This document shows positions 49,491 through 59,586 of a DNA stretch of 64,000 nt, in pieces; position 1 is the stretch's first letter; each line of letters begins with the position of its first letter. The stretch is taken from contig JAFARO010000013.1 of assembly GCA_019245415.1 (NCBI GenBank), forward strand, positions 1-64,000, written 5' to 3'. A program made the translations under genes and the position numbers. This DNA comes from Alphaproteobacteria bacterium (GTDB taxonomy: Bacteria; Pseudomonadota; Alphaproteobacteria; Micropepsales; Micropepsaceae). Under the pieces are notes generated by a model. That model did not search any database. It was not told where the DNA came from and saw only the letters and a list, made by a program, of their open reading frames with translations.

Positions 49491-50264
49491 TCACTTCACG
49501 AAAAGCAGGTTGGTGAGGATGTAGTTGGCCGCCAGCAGCAGGATCGAGGCGCTGACCACAGCCGTGGTGGTTGCCGCGCCGACACCCTGCGCGCCGCCCT
49601 TGGATCGGAAGCCGTTGTAACAGCCCATCAGCGCGATGATGAAGCCGAACACCGCCGCCTTGATGAGCCCGGACGAGACGTCGTTGTAGGTGACGTTGTC
49701 GACCGTGTTGCTGAGATAGAGATGGGCGTTGAAGCCCAGCCCCTGGGTCGATGCGATATAGCCGCCCAGGACGCCGATGCAGTCCGCAATGGCGACCAGG
49801 ATCGGCATCGACACGACCGCTGCGACCAGGCGCGGAACGACGAGATATTTGATCGGGTTGGTCGCAAGCGTGGTCAATGCGTCGATCTGCTCGGTGACGC
49901 GCATCGTGCCGATCTCGGCGGCGATGGCGGCGGCGACGCGGCCCGCCACCATCAGGCCCGCGATCACCGGTCCGAGCTCGCGCGTGATGCCGACCAGCAC
50001 GACCACCGGCACGAAGGTTTCGGCGCCGTAGCGACTGGCGCCGTTGTAGATCTGCAAGGCCAGGACGCCACCGGTGAAGAAAGCGGTCAGGCCCACGACG
50101 GGAAGCGAGAAATAGCCGATGCGCATCATTTGCTTGCCGATCAGCGCCCAATAGAGCGGCGGGCGGATGCAGCCCGTCACCGCGTCGCCGGCGAAAACAG
50201 CCAGAGCGCCGGTCTCGCGCAGGAACAGGAGGAAGACGCGCCCGATGGCGGCAAAGAGGTTCAT
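49491..50264 (-). CDS. mlaE: lipid-transport ABC permease MlaE
   Basis: 257-residue MlaE/YrbE family permease with five or six membrane segments and the family motifs GITRELGPVIAGLMVAGRVAAAIAAEIGTM (split here by helices) and FGFIIALMGCYNGFRSKGGAQGVG. The ATG at 50264 follows GAGG and comes two bases after the alr stop, so alr-mlaE-mlaF form one unit. Acts with MlaF in retrograde or anterograde phospholipid movement between membranes. Confidence 0.92.
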   Translation of the reverse strand: MNLFAAIGRVFLLFLRETGALAVFAGDAVTGCIRPPLYWALIGKQMMRIGYFSLPVVGLTAFFTGGVLALQIYNGASRYGAETFVPVVVLVGITRELGPVIAGLMVAGRVAAAIAAEIGTMRVTEQIDALTTLATNPIKYLVVPRLVAAVVSMPILVAIADCIGVLGGYIASTQGLGFNAHLYLSNTVDNVTYNDVSSGLIKAAVFGFIIALMGCYNGFRSKGGAQGVGAATTTAVVSASILLLAANYILTNLLFVK

Positions 50265-50266
50265 TC

Positions 50267-51367
50267 TCAATCCTCGAAATGCCGTGCCGCGCGCCGCGAC
50301 AGCGACGTCAATATCTCGTATGAGGCCGTGCCGCAGGCCGCCGCAATCTCTTCGAGCGTGATAGTATCGCCCAAAAACTCGACCGGCACCCCCGGGGCGA
50401 GGTGCTCGACCGGTACGTCGGTCACGTCCAGCGTAATCAGATCCATCGACACCCGCCCCGCGACGGGCACCCTGACCCCGCCGATGGCGCCGAAGCCCTT
50501 GGCTGTCAGCGCCCGCATGAGTCCATCCTTATAGCCCAAAGCCGCGGTCGCCAGCAGCGTGGGGCGCCGGGCGCGAAAGGTCGCGCCATAGCCCACCGTC
50601 TCGTCGACCGCAATGCGGCGAAGCTGGAGGATGCGGCCGGTCAGCTCGGCGACATTCTTGAACGGATTGGGCCGCAAAGGTTGCGGATTGCCGCCATACA
50701 GCCCCAGCCCCGGCCGCACCATGTCGAAGGCATAGTCGCGGCCGAGCAGGATGCCGCCGGAGGAAGAAAAACTGGCCGGCGCGGCCGGCAGCATCGCCAG
50801 TCCGCTGCGGAAGCGCTCGAGCTGGACCCGGTTCATCGCGGCTTGCGGATCGTCGGCGCAGGCGAGATGGCTCACCCAAAGCACCACGCGCAAACCGGCC
50901 AGCCGGCCGGCATGTTCCGCGGCGAGCAGCGAAAGGTCTTCGGGCGACAGGCCCAGCCGGTTCATCCCCGTGTCAAAATGGATGGCGGCGTCGAGTTCGC
51001 TGCGGATCGCTTCCGCGGCGGCGCCCCACGCGGCAATGTCGGCGAGCGAATTGAGGACCGGCGTCAGCGCATGGCGGATGAGCGCCGGCACCGCGTCGGG
51101 CGGGGCGCCGTCGAGCACGAAGATGCGGGACTGCGGCGCGACCGCGCGCAGCGCGATGCCTTCCTCGAGCCGCGCGACGAAGAAGGTGTCGCAGCCGGTG
51201 CGCGCGAGCCGTTGAGCGATTTGGGCCATGCCGAGGCCATAGGCGTCGGCCTTGACCACGGCCGCCACGGCCGCAGGCCCGGCCAGGCGCCGGCAGGCGC
51301 GGAAGTTCGCCTCCACCGCGCCCAGCCGGACCAGCAGGCGCGCCGCTTCGAAATCGTTGCTGCTCAT
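50267..51367 (-). CDS. alr: alanine racemase
   Basis: 366-residue PLP enzyme giving D-Ala for peptidoglycan. Lys39 in VVKADAYGLG is the Schiff-base residue, and ETVGYGATF holds the catalytic Tyr of the second domain; SSGGILL and VRPGLGLYGGNP are conserved. alr between dnaB and radA is usual for this class, but here mlaEF and a ferritin-like gene lie between alr and radA. Confidence 0.95.
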   Translation of the reverse strand: MSSNDFEAARLLVRLGAVEANFRACRRLAGPAAVAAVVKADAYGLGMAQIAQRLARTGCDTFFVARLEEGIALRAVAPQSRIFVLDGAPPDAVPALIRHALTPVLNSLADIAAWGAAAEAIRSELDAAIHFDTGMNRLGLSPEDLSLLAAEHAGRLAGLRVVLWVSHLACADDPQAAMNRVQLERFRSGLAMLPAAPASFSSSGGILLGRDYAFDMVRPGLGLYGGNPQPLRPNPFKNVAELTGRILQLRRIAVDETVGYGATFRARRPTLLATAALGYKDGLMRALTAKGFGAIGGVRVPVAGRVSMDLITLDVTDVPVEHLAPGVPVEFLGDTITLEEIAAACGTASYEILTSLSRRAARHFED

Positions 51368-51412
51368 GGGACCGGCACCATGAAGCGTTGGGCGCGGCGC
51401 GTCAAAGCCATG

Positions 51413-52045
51413 TCAGCGACCGAAGATCGTCTTATGGATGCACTCGGTGTGGGTATTGCCCGCGGCAAGACAGGGATCGGAAGTTTGCTGCGTGTTGAGC
51501 TCGGCATCGGCTCCGCTGACGGCGTCGGGCTGCTGCGTCGGGTTCTTCCCGAGCAAGGTGTCGAGCACGATGACGCCCTTGGCGTTCTTCTTGAACTTCC
51601 AGGGCTGGCGTTTGCAGGCCTCGCGCTCGGCTTGGCTGAGATGCTCGTAAGGGCCGGCGCCGCAGGCGAGTTCCTTGCCCAGCGCCTCGAGGACGTCGGT
51701 CTGCGGCTTCTCCTGGGACTTGGGCAGCGGCACGGTGATGGTGCGCTCGGGCGTCTCCAGGGTGCGCGGCGTCACGGCGGGCACGACCGGCACGAAAGGC
51801 TTGATCGCGGTGTTGGTGTGCGGCGGCGGCGGGATCAGCAGCACCACCTCCTGCTCCTTGCGCTGCTGGAGCAGTCGCACATGGTTGGCGGTCAGCAGCG
51901 CGAGCACGATCAGGACGTGGACCAGGACGACCGCGACACCTGCCCAGCCCCGCCTCGTCATCCGCTCGCGATCCCGCGCGGCGGCGCGCAGCCGTTCGGC
52001 GGCCAGCGCGGCGAACGAGATGTCGGCAATGCTCTCTTCGGACAC
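51413..52045 (-). CDS. membrane-anchored hypothetical protein, TonB-like layout
   Basis: About 210 residues: a cytoplasmic N-terminus (SEESIADISFAALAAERLRA), one membrane helix (WAGVAVVLVHVLIVLALLTAN), a Pro/Thr-rich periplasmic stretch (IPPPPHTNTAIKPFVPVVP), and a C-terminal region with four Cys (ELACGAGPYE, REACKRQPW, SDPCLAAGN, TECIHKT). The TM plus Pro-rich layout recalls TonB-like anchors, but no TonB C-terminal domain is seen. The start is uncertain: GTG at 52045 is chosen, with a GTG at 52090 as alternative. Function unknown. Confidence 0.55.
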   Translation of the reverse strand: MSEESIADISFAALAAERLRAAARDRERMTRRGWAGVAVVLVHVLIVLALLTANHVRLLQQRKEQEVVLLIPPPPHTNTAIKPFVPVVPAVTPRTLETPERTITVPLPKSQEKPQTDVLEALGKELACGAGPYEHLSQAEREACKRQPWKFKKNAKGVIVLDTLLGKNPTQQPDAVSGADAELNTQQTSDPCLAAGNTHTECIHKTIFGR

Positions 52046-52217
52046 CAAGGCACTTATTCCGGCGGATGAAAGGCTTGCCGGCAATAACACCGCACCAGCC
52101 GACGGTCACCCTAGCAGGTTTTGCCCCGCGCGCGCGAAGTTAACCAGGTCTTAAAGATGTTCGCGGGCCCCGCTCCGGCCCGCTCCAAAATGGGTCATCG
52201 GGTCGCGGAGAGATGAC

Positions 52218-52688
52218 ATGCGCGCAATGTTCCTGATCGTGAGCTCGGTGCTGCTGTGCGTCGGACTGTTCGGCTGCAACCGCGCGCCGGAGGCCGTGCA
52301 GGCGCCGGTCGCCGCGGTGCCGCCGCCCTGCAACTGCGTGCCGCCAGCGCCGCCCGCGCCCGTGCCCGCGCCGGTCAGAACCGTCGAGCATGTGAAGCGC
52401 TACCACCATCACCACCACTCGCTCGAAGAGGTGGAGCGCACGGCTTGGGAGGTCGAGCGCGACGAGCAGCACGGCGAACGCTCAGACTATGACGGGCAGG
52501 AAAGCGCCGGCGATGACGCCCAAGACCGCGGACCGCCTGAGCAGGACACGACACCCGCATGGATCGATGGCTACGGCCGCGCCCACTACGCGAGCGCCGC
52601 CGACGAAAACCCCGCCCGCCTCAGCGCCGCAGAGCGCCACGCGCGACACGCCGTCTGGCGCGGTTACGATTCAAAATGCGAGGAGTAA
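52218..52688 (+). CDS. putative lipoprotein, His/Pro-rich
   Basis: 156-residue protein. The lipobox VGLFGC follows a hydrophobic signal (MRAMFLIVSSVLLCVGLFGC), with Cys20 the lipidation site. A Pro/Ala segment (VPPAPPAPVPAPV), a His run (KRYHHHHHSLEE) and a charged, acidic body follow. The five-His stretch may bind metal. GGAGAGATGAC precedes the ATG. No family recognised. It converges on dnaB, with a repeat element between. Confidence 0.65.
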   Translation: MRAMFLIVSSVLLCVGLFGCNRAPEAVQAPVAAVPPPCNCVPPAPPAPVPAPVRTVEHVKRYHHHHHSLEEVERTAWEVERDEQHGERSDYDGQESAGDDAQDRGPPEQDTTPAWIDGYGRAHYASAADENPARLSAAERHARHAVWRGYDSKCEE

Positions 52689-52714
52689 GGGACCGCCGAA
52701 TACCAACTCACCAA

Positions 52715-52884
52715 CTGTCATCCCCGGCCGAGCGAAACGAAGTGTGGCGAAGGGAAGGGGCCCAGGTGGTGAAACTGATCCGGTTTTGCAAATAGATACT
52801 GAGCTTTCTCTCTTCCGATCCTTTGCTGTCACAACCTGGGTCCCCTTCCCTCGCGCGCGGTTGCGCGCTCGCCGGGGATGACAG
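52715..52884. repeat. 170-base inverted-repeat element (copy 3)
   Basis: Ends CTGTCATCCCCGGC (52715-52728) and GCCGGGGATGACAG (52871-52884) are perfect 14-base inverted repeats. The inner blocks GGGGCCCAGGTGGT and ACAACCTGGGTCCCC again pair. It fills the gap between two convergent genes and stops three bases before the dnaB stop codon, so it probably ends both transcripts. Confidence 0.88.
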
Positions 52885-52887
52885 CGC

Positions 52888-54315
<1,428 letters not shown>

Positions 54316-54512
54316 GTGCGCTTTGTGCCGAGAGGTGCAAGGGACAGGACGGCACTCAACAGCGTCGCCAGCGATGGAACAACGTCAAAGGCGAGTGCGC
54401 CGCGAATCATCAACACCCTTTTTCTGCAAGCCGGGAACTCAGGCACACGCAAGCGCAATGGCGCTGTGTCCACCGATTCCAGAGAAGAACAATAGAGGAA
54501 CTCTGCTCTTGG

Positions 54513-54863
54513 TCAATCGCCAAATCGATCGGCGTAGATTTCCGGCTTGAAACCCACGAGCACGGCGCCGTCGCCCTCCAGCACCGGCCGCTTGATTGTC
54601 GCGGGCTGCGCCAGCATCAGCGCCAGCGCCTTCTCCCTGGTGAGACCGGCCCTGTCCTTCTCGGGCAGCGCCCGGAAGGTCGTGCCGGCGCGATTGAGCA
54701 GGAGTTCCCAGCCGACCTCTTTCGCCCATCGTTCCAGCTTGGCGCGGGCGATGCCGTCCTTCTTGTAGTCGTGGAAGCGATAGGCGATGCGGTGCGCCTC
54801 CAGCCAGGCGCGCGCCTTCTTCATGGTGTCGCAATTGGCGATGCCGTAGAGCGTGACGGTCAT
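54513..54863 (-). CDS. ArsC-family (YffB/Spx-like) reductase
   Basis: 116-residue thioredoxin-fold protein. TLYGIANCDTMKKARAWLE is the YffB-type active-site region with a single Cys10; the later RAGTTFRALPE and ATIKRPVLEGDG match ArsC/YffB. Classical arsenate reduction is unlikely without an ars operon; glutathione-dependent thiol chemistry is the usual guess. Its start overlaps the GST stop by four bases (ATGA), linking the two functionally. Confidence 0.87.
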   Translation of the reverse strand: MTVTLYGIANCDTMKKARAWLEAHRIAYRFHDYKKDGIARAKLERWAKEVGWELLLNRAGTTFRALPEKDRAGLTREKALALMLAQPATIKRPVLEGDGAVLVGFKPEIYADRFGD

Positions 54864-55564
54864 GGCCGCTTCGGGATCTCGAGGCCGCGGGCGACGGCCG
54901 GACGCGCCAGACCGCGCTCCAGCCATTGGGGAACGTGCGTGAGGGTGTCGAACGCGACGAGATCGCGCGCGCCGTAGAAGCCGATGAGATTGCGCACCCA
55001 GCCGAGCATCGAAATGTCGGCGATGGTGTAGTCCGCGCCCATGATCCAGCTTTGCCCGTCGAGCCGCATCTCCAATACGCCGAGCAGGCGCTTGGCTTCG
55101 GCCACGTAGCGCTGCAGCGGCCGCCTGTCCTCATAGTCGCGGCCGGCGAATTTGTGGAAGAAGCCGACCTGGCCGAACATCGGTCCGATGCCGCCCATCT
55201 GGAACATGAGCCATTGCAGGGTTTGGTAGCGCAGCGCCGCGTCGTGAGGCAGGAAGCGGCCGGTCTTTTCGGCCAGATAGATCAGGATGGCGCCGGATTC
55301 GAACAGCGCCAGCGGCTTGCCGCCGGGTCCGTCGGGATCGAGGATCGCGGGGATCTTGCCGTTGGGATTGAGGGCCAGGAATTCCGGCGTCCAGCTTTCA
55401 TTGGCGCCGATGTCGACATAGTGCGGCTCGTAGGCGAGCCCGGTCTCCTCGAGCAGGATGGAGACTTTCACGCCGTTCGGCGTCGGGGCCGAGTAGAGCT
55501 GCAGCCACTCGGGATGCAGCGCAGGCCAGCGCTTTGCGATCGCAAACGGCGAGAGATCGGTCAT
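54860..55564 (-). CDS. glutathione S-transferase, YfcG/YghU-like
   Basis: 234-residue GST with an N-terminal thioredoxin-type domain (LYSAPTPNGVKVSILLEETG, NPNGKIPAILD, ALFESGAILIYLAEKTG) and an all-helical C-terminal domain with MGADYTIADISMLGW. The TPNG... Asn-type active site resembles YfcG/YghU disulfide-bond oxidoreductases rather than classical conjugating GSTs. Coupled to the ArsC-like gene. Confidence 0.9.
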   Translation of the reverse strand: MTDLSPFAIAKRWPALHPEWLQLYSAPTPNGVKVSILLEETGLAYEPHYVDIGANESWTPEFLALNPNGKIPAILDPDGPGGKPLALFESGAILIYLAEKTGRFLPHDAALRYQTLQWLMFQMGGIGPMFGQVGFFHKFAGRDYEDRRPLQRYVAEAKRLLGVLEMRLDGQSWIMGADYTIADISMLGWVRNLIGFYGARDLVAFDTLTHVPQWLERGLARPAVARGLEIPKRP

Positions 55565-55604
55565 GACGCCTTTGAGCGCGCGTCCGCGCGCGCTGTCAAC
55601 CGCG

Positions 55605-55703
55605 CTATTTGCCCGAGGCGCTGGCGCCGATCTCCTTGGCGACCTCGTCCTCCTTCAAACCCGAGACGGGATGGCCGTAGCCCGAGCTGCTGCTGCCCAT
55701 CAT
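55605..55703 (-). CDS. possible 32-residue small protein
   Basis: A short frame upstream of the GST gene encodes MMGSSSSGYGHPVSGLKEDE and 12 more residues ending in ASASGK. The Ser/Gly/Tyr head and a short amphipathic helix (LKEDEVAKEIG) are protein-like rather than random, and CGGAG sits before the tandem ATG. It is too short to prove by eye; it would be the first cistron before the GST with a 40-base gap. Confidence 0.35.
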   Translation of the reverse strand: MMGSSSSGYGHPVSGLKEDEVAKEIGASASGK

Positions 55704-55748
55704 GGACTCCGTTCCGACAATGCGGCGAGGGGCCAAAGCGTTCCGGTG

Positions 55749-56453
55749 TCAATGCGGCGGCACCATCCCTTCCTCGCCGGCGCGGCAAACCACCGTGACA
55801 TGCAAGCGGCGGCGCACGCTCATGCCCTGGCGCCTGTAAAGCGCGATTGCCGAGGCATTGTCGGAAAAGACATGCAGGAACGGGATCTCGCCGCGTGCCT
55901 GGATGCGCCGCGAGACGAAGGCGAGGAGCGCTTGCGCATAGCCGCGGCCGCGGAACTCGGGATGCACGCAGACCGCGGTCATTTCCGTCCATTGCGCCGG
56001 CTTCATCCGCTCGCCGGTCATCGCCGCGAGCCGGCCGTCGATCCGGATGCCGAAGAACTCGCCGAGCTCGTGCGTGCGCGGTCCGAAGGGACCGGGTTTG
56101 GTCAATTCGACCAGCTCCCGCATCGCCGGAACATCGCCTGCGCCCAGCCGCACGATCTCGGGCGCGATGCCGGTGGAAGGCGCCGGCATGCCGATCATCT
56201 GCTCGCCCGTCGCCGCCATCTCGAGCGTGAAGGCGGGCGGCGGCGCCACGGGTTGGGGCGTGAACAGCACCGCGCGCTCGTTGCTTCCGAGCAGGACGAG
56301 AAGCTGCTCCCAGCTTTGCGGCGACTCGTCGTCAAGCGAGGCGAAGGGCGCGATATCGAACGGATAGCGGCGCGCGCCGCCCTGGATCTCGGCGAGACCG
56401 GCCTGCCGCGTGGCCAGGGCGGTGCGGATGGGAAAGTCGAGGGGATGAAGCAT
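55749..56453 (-). CDS. GNAT-family N-acetyltransferase
   Basis: 234-residue protein with a C-terminal GNAT domain: MTAVCVHPEFRGRGYAQALL is motif A with the acetyl-CoA Q/RxxGxG/A loop, and FLHVFSDNASAIALYRRQGM is motif B. The N-terminal 100 residues form a separate region without recognised family (LDFPIRTALATRQAGLAEI). The ATG at 56453 follows GGAAGG. Divergent from ogt with a 132-base gap. Substrate unknown. Confidence 0.85.
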   Translation of the reverse strand: MLHPLDFPIRTALATRQAGLAEIQGGARRYPFDIAPFASLDDESPQSWEQLLVLLGSNERAVLFTPQPVAPPPAFTLEMAATGEQMIGMPAPSTGIAPEIVRLGAGDVPAMRELVELTKPGPFGPRTHELGEFFGIRIDGRLAAMTGERMKPAQWTEMTAVCVHPEFRGRGYAQALLAFVSRRIQARGEIPFLHVFSDNASAIALYRRQGMSVRRRLHVTVVCRAGEEGMVPPH

Positions 56454-56585
56454 GCGCCTTCCTACCACGTCTCGCCTTATCCCGGCCTGCGCCGGACGCA
56501 TGCGCGCAATGCGGCACAGCAAGAATCGGATTGAACTGCAGCTCTGGCGGGCCGATCTTCGCGGGCGAGGATCACGGATATCGCC

Positions 56586-57137
56586 ATGCCTGCGCATTTT
56601 CACGTCTTCGACACCGCCTGGGGCTTCTGCGCGATCGCCTGGAGCGCGCGCGGCGTGACGCGCTTCATCCTGCCGGAGGCGACCGCCGAGGCGGCGGAGC
56701 GCGCGCTGCGCCGCCGTCACCGCGATGCCGAGCCGGCCGCGGCGACGCCAGCCATCGCCGACACCATCGCGGCCGTGCGGCGCTACTTCGCCGGCACGCG
56801 CACCGACTTTTCGTCCGTCGCGCTCGATCTGGAGGATGCGGACGGCATGCCGGCGAAGATCCTCGCGGCGGCGCGCGCGATCGGCTGGGGCGAAACCACG
56901 ACCTATGGCGCGCTGGCAAAACGTTTCGGCGAAGGCTGGGAACTGGCGCGCGACGTCGGACAGGCGATGGCCAAGAATCCCGTGCCGCTGATCGTTCCCT
57001 GCCACCGCGTGTTGGGTGCGGGCGGCAGGATGGGCGGCTTCTCCGCGCCGGGCGGCGTGGCGACCAAGACGAAGATGCTCGCGCTCGAAGGGCACGCCGC
57101 GACGAAAGTGCCGGCGCAGACGAGTCTCGAATTCTGA
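56586..57137 (+). CDS. ogt: methylated-DNA--protein-cysteine methyltransferase
   Basis: 183-residue suicide repair protein removing alkyl groups from O6-guanine. Active-site Cys139 is in IVPCHRVLGAGG, with the DNA-binding helix GETTTYGALAKRFGEG before it. The N-terminal 80-residue domain is present, so this is a full Ogt-type protein lacking the Ada zinc domain. The same-strand neighbours YCII and SRPBCC genes follow at 55 and 30 bases and may be co-transcribed. Confidence 0.93.
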   Translation: MPAHFHVFDTAWGFCAIAWSARGVTRFILPEATAEAAERALRRRHRDAEPAAATPAIADTIAAVRRYFAGTRTDFSSVALDLEDADGMPAKILAAARAIGWGETTTYGALAKRFGEGWELARDVGQAMAKNPVPLIVPCHRVLGAGGRMGGFSAPGGVATKTKMLALEGHAATKVPAQTSLEF

Positions 57138-57192
57138 TCGCTGACGAAAAGATGTATGGTCTCCGCGCCGACATCGCAGATACGAGGAGCCC

Positions 57193-57558
57193 ATGAGCAG
57201 CAACGACACCTATCTCGCGGTCCTGATCGGCGGCAGGACCAGCGCGCGCATGAAGGAATGGATGGAGCTTCCCGAGGCCGAGCGCAACGCGCGGCAGGCC
57301 AAAGGCATGGCGGCATGGAAAGCGTGGATGGACAAGCACGGCGCGGCCGTGGTGGAAGGCGGCGGACCGCTGGGCAAGACCAAGCGCGTCGATCCCCAGG
57401 GCGTGAGCGATACCTCCAACGCGATGAGCGGCTTCGTCGTCGTGCGCGCGGCGTCGCATGAGGCGGCGGCGAAGATGTTCGAAGGCCATCCGCATTTTAC
57501 GGTGTTTCCCGGCGAAGCCATCGAGATCATGCCAATCCTGCCAATTCCCGGCGGCTGA
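57193..57558 (+). CDS. YCII-related domain protein
   Basis: 121-residue single-domain protein. The ferredoxin-like YCII/DGPF fold is suggested by VVVRAASHEAAAKMFEGHPH and GEAIEIMPILPIPGG, the C-terminal His-Pro motif of the family. ACGAGGAG precedes the ATG. YCII proteins are small enzymes or binding proteins of uncertain role, often beside sigma factors or SRPBCC proteins, as here. Confidence 0.78.
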   Translation: MSSNDTYLAVLIGGRTSARMKEWMELPEAERNARQAKGMAAWKAWMDKHGAAVVEGGGPLGKTKRVDPQGVSDTSNAMSGFVVVRAASHEAAAKMFEGHPHFTVFPGEAIEIMPILPIPGG

Positions 57559-57588
57559 ATCATCGCCGTCCCGTCCGAGGAGATTGCC

Positions 57589-58032
57589 ATGCCCGGCACC
57601 GTGCGCCTGCACCGCGTGATCGCGACCACGCCCGAGAAAATCTATCGCGCCTTCCTCGAGCCCGATGCGATGGCCAAGTGGCTGCCGCCCAACGGCTTCG
57701 CGGCGACCGTCCATCACATGGACGCGAAAGTAGGCGGCAGCTTCCGCATGTCGTTCCGCAATTTCACCACCGGCAACGCCCATTCCTTCGGCGGCGAATA
57801 TCTCGAACTCGTCGCCAACGAGCGGCTGCGCTACAGCGACGCGTTCGACGATCCCAATCTGCCGGGCCGGATGGAGGTGACGGTGACGTTGAAAAAGGTC
57901 GTCGTCGGAACCGAAATCTCGATCGTGCAGGAAGGCATCCCCGACGCCATACCCGTCGCGGCCTGTTATCTCGGCTGGCAGCAATCGCTGGAGAACCTCG
58001 TTCGCCTGGTCGAGCCCGAGATCGGCGACTGA
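57589..58032 (+). CDS. SRPBCC/AHSA1-like protein
   Basis: 147-residue START-like protein of the Aha1 C-terminal (AHSA1) type. TTPEKIYRAFLEPDAMAKWL, MDAKVGGSFRMSF and CYLGWQQSLENLVRLVEPEI are characteristic of this fold, which encloses a hydrophobic cavity. GAGGAG precedes the ATG at 57589. Follows the YCII gene by 30 bases; both are probably one unit. Ligand unknown. Confidence 0.88.
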   Translation: MPGTVRLHRVIATTPEKIYRAFLEPDAMAKWLPPNGFAATVHHMDAKVGGSFRMSFRNFTTGNAHSFGGEYLELVANERLRYSDAFDDPNLPGRMEVTVTLKKVVVGTEISIVQEGIPDAIPVAACYLGWQQSLENLVRLVEPEIGD

Positions 58033-58034
58033 AC

Positions 58035-58556
58035 TCACTTTTCGTAGAAGTAATAGCAGCCGATCAAAGTGCGTTTGCTTTTCGGATCGTCCCCGGACAT
58101 CAGCATGAAGGTGCGCTGCTCCGCGATCCGGAGTTCGCAGCTGTGCATGTTGTCGCTGGTCTCGCAATGCTGGAGCGGCTGGCCGAGGTCCTTCTCCATC
58201 GCCTTGCGCGTCTCGTCAAAGCCCGCTTCCAGGGTGAGCGAGAACCCCACGCCCATGCCGACGCTTTGCGGAAAGACCTCGATCACCTTGAAGCCCGCGA
58301 CGGAAATGGCCGATCTCGGAACCAGATAGGGATCGTTGCCGTGCGGATCGGCATGGGCGCGCACATGCAGCGCGAACTGCACAAAGCGCGCCGGCGCGCT
58401 CTTGTGCCATTCGAACCACGAGTCCCGGCAGAGCGCCATGCGGGAGATTGCGTCGTCATCGGCCGCTGTTGCGGGACAAGCCGCGGCCGCCGCCAACAGG
58501 ACCGCGCCAGCAAGCATCGCCGGCTTCATGCGCGGTGGCCCCACAGGACGCGACAT
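58035..58556 (-). CDS. exported hypothetical protein
   Basis: 173-residue protein with a signal peptide (RMKPAMLAGAVLLAAAAACPATAADD). The mature part has four Cys (MALCRDSWFEW, LQHCETSD, MHSCELRI, LIGCYYFYEK) likely forming two disulfides. GGAAGGGG lies upstream of the ATG at 58556; an internal ATG at 58529 would still give a signal peptide. No family recognised. Converges with the SRPBCC gene two bases away and is divergent from the GST-like gene. Confidence 0.65.
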   Translation of the reverse strand: MSRPVGPPRMKPAMLAGAVLLAAAAACPATAADDDAISRMALCRDSWFEWHKSAPARFVQFALHVRAHADPHGNDPYLVPRSAISVAGFKVIEVFPQSVGMGVGFSLTLEAGFDETRKAMEKDLGQPLQHCETSDNMHSCELRIAEQRTFMLMSGDDPKSKRTLIGCYYFYEK

Positions 58557-58674
58557 GCCGGATCCCCTTCCTTCAGCCGCGACGATAGCAGAGACCGGCG
58601 CCGGTCGGTGAGAACCGCAGTCGCCGGGCGACGTTATCGGCAGGTCTATGCCGCTCGCATTGGAGTATCCTGCC

Positions 58675-59376
58675 ATGGCCGATTACGAGCTCTATTACTG
58701 GTCCATCCCGTTTCGCGGCCAATTCGTGCGTGCGGTGCTGGCGTTCGCAGGTGAAAGCTGGGACGAAGCCGGCGACGACGCGATCTCGGCACTGATGCGC
58801 GGGCCGGTGAAGAAGATGCCGGTGCCGTTCATGGGCCCGCCGCTGCTGATCGACCGCAGGAAGGATTTCGCGATCGCCGAGATGCCCGCGATCGTTCTTT
58901 ATCTGGGCGAGACGCTCGGGCTGTTGCCGGCGGCGCCGGGCTTGCGCGCGCTCACCCTGAAAATCGTCAACGACGCCAACGACGTGCTCGACGAGATGAC
59001 GCTCGACGGCGGGCGCCAGATGTGGACGCAGGAACGCTGGCGCGAATTCGTGCCGCGCCTGAAGAAATGGATGTCGCTGTGGGAGGACACCGGCCGCCGC
59101 TTTGGTTTGACGCCCAATTCCGGCTTCCTGCTGGGCGGCGCGCGCGCGGGCATCGCCGATGTCGTGACCGCGACCCTGTGGTCGACCATGACGGAGCGCT
59201 TCCCCAGGATCGACGCGATTTTCCGTAAGACCGCGCCGATGACCGTGGCGCTGACGAAGCGCGTCTGCGCGATTGCGCCGCTCGCCGAACTCGCCGCCAA
59301 GGCGCGCGCCGACTATGGCGGGGCCTGGTGCGGCGGACGGATCGAGAAATCGCTGCGTAAGGTCGTGGGCGGCTGA
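58675..59376 (+). CDS. glutathione S-transferase-like protein
   Basis: 233-residue GST-fold protein. The N-terminal thioredoxin-like part (DYELYYWSIPFRGQFVRAVL, MPVPFMGPPLLIDR, AIAEMPAIVLYLGETLG) and the helical C-terminal part are recognisable. It resembles the divergent GSTs that begin YELYYW.I..RG and lack a clear canonical Ser/Cys. The ATG at 58675 has GGAG upstream. Its opposite strand stays open over its whole length, a coding shadow. Confidence 0.8.
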   Translation: MADYELYYWSIPFRGQFVRAVLAFAGESWDEAGDDAISALMRGPVKKMPVPFMGPPLLIDRRKDFAIAEMPAIVLYLGETLGLLPAAPGLRALTLKIVNDANDVLDEMTLDGGRQMWTQERWREFVPRLKKWMSLWEDTGRRFGLTPNSGFLLGGARAGIADVVTATLWSTMTERFPRIDAIFRKTAPMTVALTKRVCAIAPLAELAAKARADYGGAWCGGRIEKSLRKVVGG

Positions 59377-59586
59377 GCGGTCGGCGGCCGAACCTGTCCG
59401 GATCGCGCGCGCCATCGCTTCGACGAGGACGACAAGCGCGCGGCCGCGTTCGATATGGACGCGGATGTCGCGATAGAGCGCGCGCTTGACGCGCGTGTGC
59501 TTGCCGTGCTTCAGCGCGTTGCTGTTGCCGAACGGGGCGCCGCGCTTACGCGGCGCGGCCGGCAGCTCTTTCTTCGTCTTCGGCAA
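59377..59586 (-). CDS. possible small protein with GNSNALKHG motif, 3' end unresolved
   Basis: Starting from a TTG at 59586 this frame reads KKELPAAPRKRGAPFGNSNA then LKHGKHTRVKRALYRDIR, closely resembling the GxPxGNxNAxKHG family of small bacterial and phage proteins. It overlaps the end of the 170-residue gene upstream by 41 bases in another frame. No stop occurs before the GST gene on the opposite strand; the frame stays open to 58573, so the natural stop may have been lost. Coordinates cover only the part outside the GST gene. Real, decayed or fortuitous: I favour decayed or overlapping. Confidence 0.35.
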
